DNA of 64,000 nucleotides from Myxococcus sp. RHSTA-1-4 (GTDB lineage: Bacteria; Myxococcota; Myxococcia; Myxococcales; Myxococcaceae), in assembly GCF_020037125.1 (NCBI RefSeq), contig NZ_JAIQDG010000004.1, positions 310,001 through 374,000 on the forward strand, in the 5' to 3' direction. A program made the translations under genes and the position numbers. Each line of letters begins with the position of its first letter. The first letter of the stretch is position 1. Below are positions 48,312-58,299 of the stretch, piece after piece. Under the pieces are notes generated by a model. That model was not told the DNA's origin. It did no database searches and saw nothing but the letters and a program-made list of their open reading frames with translations.

Positions 48312-49910
48312 ATGCCCTTACCGCACCCTTCGCAGGACTCCTCCCCTCACCGCTCATGGCGCCGTCCGCTGGAAGGTGCCGGAGCCGCGCTCGCGCTCTC
48401 CTTCAGCCTCCTGGTGGGGCCGGGCTGCGACGGGGAGGATGAAGACCCGCGGCCGACGCCTCCCGTCCCCACCGCCCATCACGCGACGCTGGATGTCCTC
48501 CCCGGGGTGTACCCCAACGCCATCGACCTCTCGGGCACGGGACACATCGAGGTCGCGGTGCTCGGCGGTGGAACCCTCGACATCAGCGACCTCGACCCCG
48601 AAAGCGCGACGCTGTCGGACCCGGAGGCGAAAGCGGAGGTGCGCGCCCTGGAGGCCGGCACCGCGCGGGACGTGGATGGCGACGGCGAGGTAGACGCCAT
48701 CCTGCGATTCTCCGTGCCGGCCTTGAAGGACGCGGGAGTCCTGGCGCCGGAGACCACCCAGGTCCTCTTCCGTGCGAGGACACGCAGCGGCGCCGACGTC
48801 ATCGCACGGGACGCGGCCCATGACGCCGCCCACCCCGTGGCGCGCCTCCCGCCTCCCACGGGTTCCCATGCGGTGGGCACGTTCGAGGACGCGTGGACCG
48901 ATGAGCAGCGCGAGGAGACACTCACCGAGGCGCTTGGGGACAAGCGCGAGCTGAAGGTGCGTCTCTGGTACCCCGCGCGGGCCCGGCCCCAGGCCCAGCC
49001 CGCCCCCTATTTCCTCACCTGGCGCGAGGGCGAGCTCGCCGCCGGGAGCTCGGGCCTGCCCCCCGCGTTCTTCGGCTTCGTGTTCACCCACTCGGTGCGC
49101 GACGCCGCCCTGCCCGAGGGCGATGAGCGCTTCCCGGTCCTGCTCTTCTCCCACGGCTACGGCATGCCGACAGCGTTCTACAGCGGAGCCGCGGAGGAGC
49201 TGGCCAGCCACGGCTACGTGGTGGCGGCCATCTCCCACACCCGGAGCGGCGCGCCTCTGGTGTTCCCGGACGGACGGGTGGTCGACGAGCTCATCCAGCT
49301 GTCCCCCACCGACACGGCCCTGAACACGCGCGTCCAGGCCCTCTGGACGGCGGATGCGCGGTTCGTGCTCGACCAGCTCGCGAAGCTCGACGCGGCGGAC
49401 CCGGCGGGGCGCTTCACCGGCAGGCTCGACCTCAGCCGGGTGGGGATGTTCGGCCACTCGTTCGGGGGCTCGACCGCGGGAGAGGCCTGCCGCACGGATG
49501 CGCGCGTCAAGGCGGGCCTCAACATGGATGGGACGTTCTTCGGCAACCTCGAGGCCGAGGTCCACGCGCCCTTCCTGCTGATGAACAGCGACGGAACCTC
49601 GGCGGACCCCAGCCGTGCGCGCTTCTTCCAGCAGCTCCGCGCCACGGGGTACAACGCGAGCATCCACGGGACGGGGCACATCTCCTATAGCGACGTGGTC
49701 CTCGCCATGCCCCTCATCCGGCACTACGCGCCAACGGCCACCCCCGAGGGCTTCGGTCTGGGCACCATCGAGGGGCCGCGCGTGTTCACCCTGGTGAATA
49801 CCTACGTGCGTGCCTTCTTCGACAAGCACCTGCGCGCGCGCCCCACGCCGCTGCTGGACGGGCCCTCCGCCGAGCATCCCGAAGTCGAGCTCGTCGTGCA
49901 CGCGCCCTGA
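48312..49910 (+). CDS. Platelet-activating-factor acetylhydrolase-like alpha/beta-hydrolase, exported
   Basis: The 532-residue protein has an N-terminal hydrophobic segment ([17 protein letters not shown]) with Cys about residue 39; the lipobox is not canonical, so lipidation is uncertain. Residues about 50-170 are a beta domain with a DVDGDGEVD motif. The rest is an alpha/beta-hydrolase of the PAF-AH family, with LLFSHGYG as oxyanion loop, nucleophile Ser in FGHSFGGST, and a likely His in [10 protein letters not shown]. It probably hydrolyses short ester chains of lipids in the envelope. ATG 48312 has AGGAAG upstream; earlier codons do not fit a signal. Confidence 0.82.
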   Translation: MPLPHPSQDSSPHRSWRRPLEGAGAALALSFSLLVGPGCDGEDEDPRPTPPVPTAHHATLDVLPGVYPNAIDLSGTGHIEVAVLGGGTLDISDLDPESATLSDPEAKAEVRALEAGTARDVDGDGEVDAILRFSVPALKDAGVLAPETTQVLFRARTRSGADVIARDAAHDAAHPVARLPPPTGSHAVGTFEDAWTDEQREETLTEALGDKRELKVRLWYPARARPQAQPAPYFLTWREGELAAGSSGLPPAFFGFVFTHSVRDAALPEGDERFPVLLFSHGYGMPTAFYSGAAEELASHGYVVAAISHTRSGAPLVFPDGRVVDELIQLSPTDTALNTRVQALWTADARFVLDQLAKLDAADPAGRFTGRLDLSRVGMFGHSFGGSTAGEACRTDARVKAGLNMDGTFFGNLEAEVHAPFLLMNSDGTSADPSRARFFQQLRATGYNASIHGTGHISYSDVVLAMPLIRHYAPTATPEGFGLGTIEGPRVFTLVNTYVRAFFDKHLRARPTPLLDGPSAEHPEVELVVHAP

Positions 49911-49948
49911 CGGTCCGGAGGGTCAGGGGCCGTGATACCTTCAAATCC

Positions 49949-51367
<1,419 letters not shown>

Positions 51368-51376
51368 GCGCGAAAG

Positions 51377-52756
51377 TCAGCGCCGGCCGGTGATGCGCGA
51401 GAGGCCCTGCCCCGCTCCCGGCTCCGTGAGGAAGACGGCCTCCACCTCCTTCAGCGCGGCCTCGGTGGCCACCAGCCCGGAGCCCGGCGAGTCGGCCACC
51501 CAGTCCGGCAGGCACAGCAGTGCTCCCGCGCCCGCGCCCTCTCCCATGGGAAGGCGGTCCACGTGGACGGTGATGGCCAGCGCCACCGAAGGCGCCTCCG
51601 TGGGAGCCGAGACGCCCTCCACCAACGCCAGCGCCGCCGACAGCACGCGCTCGCGCACGGCCCGCTCGTGGACCTCGTCCTCCGGGAGCGGGGCCAGGGC
51701 GAGCACGCAGCCACCGCCCTCCACCCGCACCTCCAGCCCCGCCTCGCGCGCCACCTCGCCCGCGCGCTCCAGCAGCGCGTCCAGCCGTTCCATCGCCGCG
51801 GCATCCGGCGCGCCGGTGAGCCGGGCCTCCGCGTACAGCGCCACCGCGTGCCCCGTCCGGGCCGGTGCCCGTCCACCACGCACCGCGGCCCGCAGCTCCT
51901 CCAGCAGCGCGTCCACATCCGGGTAGCGGTCCTCACGCCGCTTGCCCAGACAACGGAGCACCACCGCGTCCAGCGCGGCCGGCACGGGGGCCCGCTCGCC
52001 GGGGCGCGGCGGTGGCGCGTGCAGGTGCTGCTCCTCCACCTCGTGCCGCGTGGCGCCCTGGAAGGGCGGCTGTCCGGTGACGAGTTGGAACAGGAGCACG
52101 CCCAGCGCGTACAGGTCCGTGCGCGCATCGGGAGGCTCGCCGCGAATCTGCTCGGGCGCCATGGACAGCGGCGTGCCCAGCGCCATGCCGGTGTGCGTGA
52201 GGGTGGAGGCCCCCGGCGCGTCCGGCTTCAGCCCCTTGGCCACGCCGAAGTCCACCAGCTTCACCTGCAGCGACTCCCCCGCTCTCGAGAGGCGCACCAC
52301 GTTCTGCGCCTTCAGGTCGCGGTGCACCACGCCCGCGCCGTGCGCGGCCCGGAGCGCGGCGCCCACCTGCTCGATGACTTCCAGCGCCTCGTCCGCCGTG
52401 AAGGGCCCCCGCGCGGCCAGCTCCGCCGCCAGGTCCCTGCCCTCCAGCCACTCCATGGAGATGAAGGGCCGGCCGTCCGGAAGCTCCCCATGGCCGAGCA
52501 CCGCGACGATGTGCGGATGGCTCAGCCGCTGGAGCGTGGCCGCCTCGCGGCGGAAGCGGCGCAGCGAGGTGGAGGCCGTGGCCGGCTGCGGGTGCAGCAC
52601 CTTCAGCGCCGCGGGCGCGCCGGTGTGGAGGTCCTTCGCGCGGTACAGGGTGGACACGGGTCCTCGGTAGTGGACGCGCTCCACCACCCAGCGCCCCACC
52701 AGGGCCCCGGCTCCCAGCTCCTCACCGTAGAGAGGTTCTTCTCCGCCTGGCGCCAT
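51377..52756 (-). CDS. Ser/Thr protein kinase with degenerate cyclase-like C-terminus
   Basis: The 459-residue protein has a Hanks kinase domain (about 20-290), with K52, HRD at 145-147, DFG at 169-171 and a SMAPEQIRG segment. The C-terminal 150 residues (ALYAEARLTG, then VRVEGGGCVLALAPL, then a VALAITVHVD strand) resemble a class III nucleotide cyclase fold that has lost its metal-binding aspartates, similar to the middle of the PknK-like protein nearby. No membrane segment: cytoplasmic. It lies 21 bases after the lipoprotein gene, so it is likely expressed from the sigma-54-like promoter at 54353-54369. It converges on the FHA activator gene. Confidence 0.88.
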   Translation of the reverse strand: MAPGGEEPLYGEELGAGALVGRWVVERVHYRGPVSTLYRAKDLHTGAPAALKVLHPQPATASTSLRRFRREAATLQRLSHPHIVAVLGHGELPDGRPFISMEWLEGRDLAAELAARGPFTADEALEVIEQVGAALRAAHGAGVVHRDLKAQNVVRLSRAGESLQVKLVDFGVAKGLKPDAPGASTLTHTGMALGTPLSMAPEQIRGEPPDARTDLYALGVLLFQLVTGQPPFQGATRHEVEEQHLHAPPPRPGERAPVPAALDAVVLRCLGKRREDRYPDVDALLEELRAAVRGGRAPARTGHAVALYAEARLTGAPDAAAMERLDALLERAGEVAREAGLEVRVEGGGCVLALAPLPEDEVHERAVRERVLSAALALVEGVSAPTEAPSVALAITVHVDRLPMGEGAGAGALLCLPDWVADSPGSGLVATEAALKEVEAVFLTEPGAGQGLSRITGRR

Positions 52757-52777
52757 GCAATCTCGCGGCGTGCCCGG

Positions 52778-54304
52778 TTACTTCTGACGGCACGGGGGCA
52801 CGCTCCCGTCCGGCCCTGGCACCGTGTCACACGCGGAATGGAGGAAGGTCGTCACCGGGTGCAGCCAGGTGTTGCCCAACGGGTCCTTGCACTTCTCGTA
52901 GTCCCCGTCCCCCGGCGTGAGCGGCCCGTCGTGGATGCCGCACTGTCCCGGCGACGGCGGGGCGAGCGAGACGAAACACGGGCCCGTCACCTTCGCGGCG
53001 CAGTTGGCGCTGAGGCTGGGGTCGGTGTCTGGCAGCGCGCAGAGCCGGCTGGAAGCGTAGGCCGTCCCGCTCGCCCACTCCGGGTCGTAGCAGGAGAACA
53101 TCGTCGTGTAGATGGAGCCCGTGATGTGCACGTCGTCCCCCACCACCTCGTAGAGCGTCTCCTGTCCCTCCCCCACCACCCGCTTCACGTCGACGTTGAC
53201 GCCTTCGGCCAGCGCCATGTTGCTCCCATCCTTCCGCCTGCGGCCGAATACGTTGCCGTAGAAGGCCCCCTCGCGCACGCCGTACACCTCCATCTCGGAC
53301 AGGGCGTAACGAGCGGTGGCGGTGGGCGACACCTCCACGGTCGCGGACGGATGGGCGAGCGAGCTGCTCCACGGCGCGCTCATCACGCTGAAGTATTGCC
53401 CCGGCGTGCAGGTGAAGGACACCACCGGCACCGGCGAGGCCCCGGAGCAGCTCCCCGTCGCCTCGCCCAGGTTGCGCGAGCTGACATGGTCGCAGCCGAC
53501 GACGCCGTCACAGACGCGGAGCACCACCTGCCCGCTGCTGGAGCCCAGCGTGGGCGCGGCCCCGGTGCAGGAGGTCGGCGCGCCCGCCCCCACCAGCGCC
53601 GTGCCGCTCGCGTCGCAGATGCCGATGCCGTCCGGCTTCCAGCCGCAGTCGCGCTCCGGGCCCGACTCCCCCAGGCCGCACGGCTGGAAGCTGGCCAGCG
53701 GCAGCGCGGAGACCGGGTCGTGGTCGGCCGGGCGCGTCTTCGTCTCCAGCGTGTAGATGTTGGGCCCGCCCGAAGTGAACTGGTGCTGCCCGCGCATGGA
53801 CAGCTCCACGCGGTGGCCCAGGGCGTTGTTGCGCGCGAGGAGACACGCGGACACCCGCTGCAGGCAGTCCGCCGTGGGCACCGCGTACTTCCACTGCGGG
53901 CAGAGCCCAGCCTTCCCGAACCACTGCCGCGGGCCAGGGGTCGGCGGCCGCGGGTCGTACCAATTGAGGCTCTCACCCGCCGGCAGCGCGCAGCCCACCA
54001 GGTAGTACATGAAGCTCTGCGCATCCGGGTCATGGAGCCGCTGGCGGGTCGCGGGATGCCCGGTCACCGGGTCGAAGAGCGTCGCGAGCGGCGTCGTCAT
54101 CAGCAGCTCGTTCGACTCCGGGTTGGCGGAGATGGCGTTGAGGACCAGCGCCTGCGTGGTGAGCGAGTTGGCGATGCGAATCTCCGCCTCTCGCGAGGTG
54201 AGCTCCGGCCCGTCCTCTCCGTGAATGGCGCTGCCGCAGCCGGAAAGGGCCAGTACCAGCAGGGACAGCGGGACCGGCAGTGGGCGACACGAACGGATGG
54301 CCAT
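52778..54304 (-). CDS. Lipoprotein of unknown function in a kinase operon
   Basis: I do not recognise this 508-residue protein. The lipoprotein signal is clear (SLLVLALSGCGS; Cys about residue 23). The mature chain is rich in Cys (about 20), suggesting many disulphides, and includes stretches such as QFTSGGPNIYTLETKTRPAD and GVREGAFYGNVFGRR. Similar Cys-rich lipoproteins occur in myxobacterial genomes without known role. GGAGGAAAG lies before ATG 54304. The kinase gene follows at 21 bases. A sigma-54-like promoter lies 49-65 bases upstream, giving a leader of about 38 nt. Confidence 0.78.
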   Translation of the reverse strand: MAIRSCRPLPVPLSLLVLALSGCGSAIHGEDGPELTSREAEIRIANSLTTQALVLNAISANPESNELLMTTPLATLFDPVTGHPATRQRLHDPDAQSFMYYLVGCALPAGESLNWYDPRPPTPGPRQWFGKAGLCPQWKYAVPTADCLQRVSACLLARNNALGHRVELSMRGQHQFTSGGPNIYTLETKTRPADHDPVSALPLASFQPCGLGESGPERDCGWKPDGIGICDASGTALVGAGAPTSCTGAAPTLGSSSGQVVLRVCDGVVGCDHVSSRNLGEATGSCSGASPVPVVSFTCTPGQYFSVMSAPWSSSLAHPSATVEVSPTATARYALSEMEVYGVREGAFYGNVFGRRRKDGSNMALAEGVNVDVKRVVGEGQETLYEVVGDDVHITGSIYTTMFSCYDPEWASGTAYASSRLCALPDTDPSLSANCAAKVTGPCFVSLAPPSPGQCGIHDGPLTPGDGDYEKCKDPLGNTWLHPVTTFLHSACDTVPGPDGSVPPCRQK

Positions 54305-54352
54305 GGAGCTTTCCTCCAGCGAGGACGGAAATGACGGGATGCCCCCGAGGGA

Positions 54353-54369
54353 AGCACATGCCGAGCCAG
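54353..54369 (-). promoter_or_regulatory. Sigma-54-like promoter of the lipoprotein/kinase operon
   Basis: On the minus strand CTGGCTCGGCATGTGCT has GG and GC at exact -24/-12 spacing and two mismatches to YTGGCACG-N4-TTGCW. Predicted start about 54342, ahead of ATG 54304. Confidence 0.6.
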
Positions 54370-54421
54370 CCCCTGGAAAACCCCGGCTCACGGGAAGCGC
54401 GGCCTTTCGTCCCGGGGACGT

Positions 54422-54469
54422 GTAGCGCGGAAGGTCACAACCCCGGGGCGTTGTGGCGTTTTCCGCTAC
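54422..54469 (-). terminator. Long stem-loop overlapping the stop of the PknK-like gene
   Basis: GTAGCG-C-GGAA (54422-54432) pairs with TTCCGCTAC (54461-54469) with one bulged base, and inside it CACAAC (54436-54441) pairs with GTTGTG (54450-54455). The outer stem contains the TAG stop of the PknK-like gene. It probably ends that transcript before the sigma-54 promoter. Confidence 0.5.
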
Positions 54470-57400
54470 ACGGCGCACAGAGAGGCCCTCAGGGACTCCA
54501 GGCGCGGGCGCCACAGCGGGGCCCCCTCCACGGCGCGCTCGGCCCGCTCCAGCCACGCCCGGGCCTCCTGGCCCCGTCCCGCCCGGAGCGCCGCCCGGGC
54601 GGCCTGGAGGAGGAGCTCCGCCTTCTCGTCCGCGGACGCGCACGAGTCGGCTTCCTCCGCCAGGGCGTGCCAGGCCTGGAGGTCCGCGGCGGCGCCGCCC
54701 TCCTGGGCCTCGCGCACCTGCAACTCCACCAGCCGCCGCATGACGGCGGTGGGCGGCAGGGACTCCGGGGGGCAATGCGACTCAATCCACCGGAGCTGCC
54801 GGGCGGCCTCCGCCAGGTCGCCCAGCGCCGCGCCGATGCGGGCCAGCAGCAGCGCATCCACCGGCACCGGGTGCTCGCGGAAGAAGCGGACGCCCAGCTC
54901 ATGGACGCGGCGGGCCAGCGGCAGCGCTTCCTCCAGACGGCCCTGCATGTAGAGCACCTCGGCGAGGTTGAAGGTGGACCAGCGCTCCACCTGCGCATGG
55001 CCCAGCTCGCGGCCCAGGGCCATGGCGCGCCGCAGGTCGCCCTCCATCCGCGCCACGTCGCCCAGGCGCAGCCACAGCAGTACGCGGTTGATGAGGGTGG
55101 CGGACAGGTGCAGCGCATCGCCGGCCTCCTCGCAGCGGACCAGCGCCTCGTCGAAGCGCGAGGCGGCCTCGCCCGTCCGGTCCAGGAAGATCAGCGCCGA
55201 GCCCAGCAGCGCGCCGGACACCACCAGCGTCTCGTGGTCCCGGGCAATCTCCGCGCCCTCCACCGCCGAGGTGAGCACGCGCGCCGCAGCGCCCCACTCG
55301 CCCTGGCGCACGTGCAGCCGGCCCCGGGCCAGGGTACAGCGCAGGGACAGGCGCGGGTCATCCAGGTGCTCGATTCGCTCCAACGCCTCGCGTGTGCACG
55401 CGGCGGAGCCCTCCACGTCCTCCATCCAGTCGCGCGCGGTGGCCTCCTCCAGCAGCAGGTCCACCTGCATCGCCACGTCCCGCCGCGCCTCCGCCAGGGC
55501 GCGCGCGGCGGCCAGGTCCGCCAGTCCCTCGCGGAAACGCTGGAGGCGGTGGCGCACCCGCCCGCGTCCGGCCAGCGCGCGGGACCTCCGCTCTCCGTCA
55601 CTCTCCGGCAGCAGCGCGAGCGCGCGCGTGTAGTGCTGCTCCGCCTCCACGGAGAGGTGGGCGCGGCGGGCCTCCTCGGCCAGCGCGAGGAAGGTGGCGG
55701 AGGCCTCGGCATGGGCGCCACAGGCGGCGGCGTGGTGCGCGCGGCGGAGGCGCTCGGCCACTCCGTCGCCGGGCGTGGCGTGCAGCGCGGCGGCGTGCAA
55801 GGCCCGGCGCGCCGGCGGGGGCAGCAGGGCCTCGAGCGCCTCACGCAGCAGTGGATGCCGGAAGACGAAACGCCCCGTCCCCGCCGGGCGCAGCAGCCCC
55901 GAGCGGGCGAGCCGATGGAGTCCCGCGCCCGCGTCCAGCGAGGCACCGCGCTCCGGTGGTGACTGGGAGTCGAGGCGCCGCAGCGCCGCGTCCACCCGGA
56001 CCACGTCCACCTCCGTGCCGAGCACCGCGCACAGCCGCGCCAGTTCCCGGTGGGCTTCCGGAAGTCCGGCGAGGGCGCGCGCGGCGAGGCGCTCGAAGAG
56101 GGGGGTGACAGAGACGTCCAGCAGCGCGTCCGGGGCGATGTACCAGCCACCACCGGGGGACGCGCGCAGCGCCCCCGCGGCCCGGAGCGCGCCGGCCAGT
56201 TCCACCAGCGACAGGGGCACTCCCTGGGCAAGCTGCTCCAGCCGCGCGAGCACCGGCTCGGGGATGTGCTCGGCGGGGCGAAGCAGGCGCAGCAGGAGGG
56301 CCCGGCTGGCTTCTGGCGGCAGCGGAGGCAGCGCGTGGCGCGTGACGCGGGCGCTGCGCTCGCCCAGGTGGGGGCGCAGGGCGAGCAGCGCCGGACGCGC
56401 GGCGATGCAGACCCAGAGCGGCGCCCGCGTGCCGGCGAGCGTGGCCATCTCCAGCGCGTCCAGGCTGGTGGGGTCCGCGAGGTGGCCATCGTCCACCAGC
56501 AGCACCAGGGGGGCCTCCCGGGCACGCTGGTGGAGTGAGTCGGCGAGGCCGCGCGCGGCGGCATGGCGCACGTCCGCGACAGGCACCGGGCGTCTCCGAG
56601 GAAGAATCGGAGGCGCGGCTCCCCTCAGCGCGTCATGCAGCGACTCCCGTATGACGGAATCCGGAGGAGGGGCGCGCAACCGAACCACGCGGGCCCGCCC
56701 CTCCGCCTCCAGTCGCGTGGCCAGCATCTCCAGCAGTCGCGACTTGCCATGCCCCACGTCGCCCGTCAGGACACAGAACCCGGGCACATCCTCGGCGAGG
56801 CACCGGGCCGCCTCTGCTTCCAGCGCATCCAGCACGCCCTCGCGTCCCAGCAGCGGTGGGGCCTCGGAGGAAGAGGAGGAAGCGCCGCCATCATGAAGCC
56901 GCAGGCGCGAGTCCCCGGCCACGGACTCCGTTGCTCCCGCGCCCAGCCGCATGGCCGCCGCGGAGGTGACACGGGCCTCTCCCTCCGCGAGGTCGCCGGG
57001 CCACCAGTCTCCGGACGCCTCCAGCGCGAGCCCGGCCACGCGCGTGGTGGTGGCCCCCGGGTACACGTGCAGCTCGGCGAGGTGAAGGACGGTGGAGGCC
57101 CTCCCCTCCTCCAGCAACCTCCGCGCGACGAGCGCGCCCGCCCGCAGGTTCGCCTCGGCGGAGAGCGACTCGGAGAAGGCGATGACATAGCCCCCCGCCC
57201 TCACGCGCACGAGCGTTCCTCCGTGAGGCTCGACGGCCGCGAGCAGCGCATCCACGGCCATCCCGGCGCGGACGCCGAGCAGCGCCACGGGCCGCACGCC
57301 CGCGGGCGAGGGCTCCGGAGCGATGACGGTCAGCACCGGCGCCCCGGCGGACACCTCCTCGCGGCACGCGGCATCGAAGGCGGAGAGCACGTCCGCGGCC

Positions 57401-58284
57401 CGCGCGAAGCGCTCCGTGGGCGACTTGGCCAGACACCGGCGCAGCACCTCGTCGAGCGCGGAGGGCACGGCGGCGCGCTCCGAGACACGCGGTGGGCGGA
57501 GGCTCACGTGGCCGTGGCGGATCTCCTCCGCGCCCCCGGTGAAGGGGGGCGCGCCCGTGAGCAACTCGAAGAGGAGGACGCCGAGCGCATACACGTCCGC
57601 GGCAGTGCCGGCCTCGCGGGCATCGAGGCACTGCTCGGGCGCCATGTAGAGCGTCGTGCCCAGCCGCTGGCCCACCGGGGTGAAGCCTGGAGCCTCTTCA
57701 TCCGTCACCGCTTCGTCTCCGGGCTCGTCGAGGAAGCGCGCGAGTCCGAAGTCGAGGAGGCTGAGCGCGCCACCCTCGCGCAGGAAGACGTTCTCCGGCT
57801 TGAGGTCGCGGTGGGCCAGCCCGGCGGAGTGGACGCGCTCCAGGGCCGCGCAAAGGCCGCTGAGCAGCTCACGCACGCGAGGCACGGAGGCGGCCCCCGT
57901 GCCGGGCAGCGCCGCCATCCACGCGGCGAGCGTCTGGCCATGCAGGCTCTCCAGCACCAGGAAGGGACGGCCCCGGGCGGTGCCGTGCCGGAGCAGCTCG
58001 GGCGCGGTGGGAGGACCGACGCGGCGCAGCGCGGCGGCCTCGCGGGCGAAGCGCTCATGGTGGGGACCGAGGCCCACCTTGAGGGCCACCTCGCGCCCGT
58101 CCTCCTCGCGGTACGCGGTGAAGACATGGGAAAAGCCACCCGTGCCCAGCAGGGCCGCGCCGCTCAACCCTGGGACATCCGGGAGCGGCAGCGGCTCGAC
58201 GGAGAGGCCAGGCGAGGGCCGCTGGCCATGCACGGGACACGCCGCGCCGGTGGCGAGGCGGCGGTGGCAGACCGGACAGCGCAT
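54466..58284 (-). CDS. PknK-like Ser/Thr kinase with ATPase and TPR domains
   Basis: This 1272-residue protein starts with a small Cys motif (CPVC, then CPVH, residues 3-19). The kinase domain (about 40-305) has K69, HRD at 158-160 and DFG at 178-180. It continues with a degenerate cyclase-like domain (about 315-455; GGTLVRVRAGGYVIAF), an AAA/STAND-type ATPase with Walker A GDVGHGKS (508-515) and Walker B LVLLVDDGH, and TPR-like repeats to the end. This kinase-ATPase-TPR order is that of PknK proteins, which combine signalling with large-scale regulation. No HTH is seen at the end. It starts 15 bases after the OPT transporter stop, so the two may be co-transcribed. Confidence 0.92.
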   Translation of the reverse strand: MRCPVCHRRLATGAACPVHGQRPSPGLSVEPLPLPDVPGLSGAALLGTGGFSHVFTAYREEDGREVALKVGLGPHHERFAREAAALRRVGPPTAPELLRHGTARGRPFLVLESLHGQTLAAWMAALPGTGAASVPRVRELLSGLCAALERVHSAGLAHRDLKPENVFLREGGALSLLDFGLARFLDEPGDEAVTDEEAPGFTPVGQRLGTTLYMAPEQCLDAREAGTAADVYALGVLLFELLTGAPPFTGGAEEIRHGHVSLRPPRVSERAAVPSALDEVLRRCLAKSPTERFARAADVLSAFDAACREEVSAGAPVLTVIAPEPSPAGVRPVALLGVRAGMAVDALLAAVEPHGGTLVRVRAGGYVIAFSESLSAEANLRAGALVARRLLEEGRASTVLHLAELHVYPGATTTRVAGLALEASGDWWPGDLAEGEARVTSAAAMRLGAGATESVAGDSRLRLHDGGASSSSSEAPPLLGREGVLDALEAEAARCLAEDVPGFCVLTGDVGHGKSRLLEMLATRLEAEGRARVVRLRAPPPDSVIRESLHDALRGAAPPILPRRRPVPVADVRHAAARGLADSLHQRAREAPLVLLVDDGHLADPTSLDALEMATLAGTRAPLWVCIAARPALLALRPHLGERSARVTRHALPPLPPEASRALLLRLLRPAEHIPEPVLARLEQLAQGVPLSLVELAGALRAAGALRASPGGGWYIAPDALLDVSVTPLFERLAARALAGLPEAHRELARLCAVLGTEVDVVRVDAALRRLDSQSPPERGASLDAGAGLHRLARSGLLRPAGTGRFVFRHPLLREALEALLPPPARRALHAAALHATPGDGVAERLRRAHHAAACGAHAEASATFLALAEEARRAHLSVEAEQHYTRALALLPESDGERRSRALAGRGRVRHRLQRFREGLADLAAARALAEARRDVAMQVDLLLEEATARDWMEDVEGSAACTREALERIEHLDDPRLSLRCTLARGRLHVRQGEWGAAARVLTSAVEGAEIARDHETLVVSGALLGSALIFLDRTGEAASRFDEALVRCEEAGDALHLSATLINRVLLWLRLGDVARMEGDLRRAMALGRELGHAQVERWSTFNLAEVLYMQGRLEEALPLARRVHELGVRFFREHPVPVDALLLARIGAALGDLAEAARQLRWIESHCPPESLPPTAVMRRLVELQVREAQEGGAAADLQAWHALAEEADSCASADEKAELLLQAARAALRAGRGQEARAWLERAERAVEGAPLWRPRLESLRASLCAV

Positions 58285-58299
58285 GGGAGGAGGTGGACG

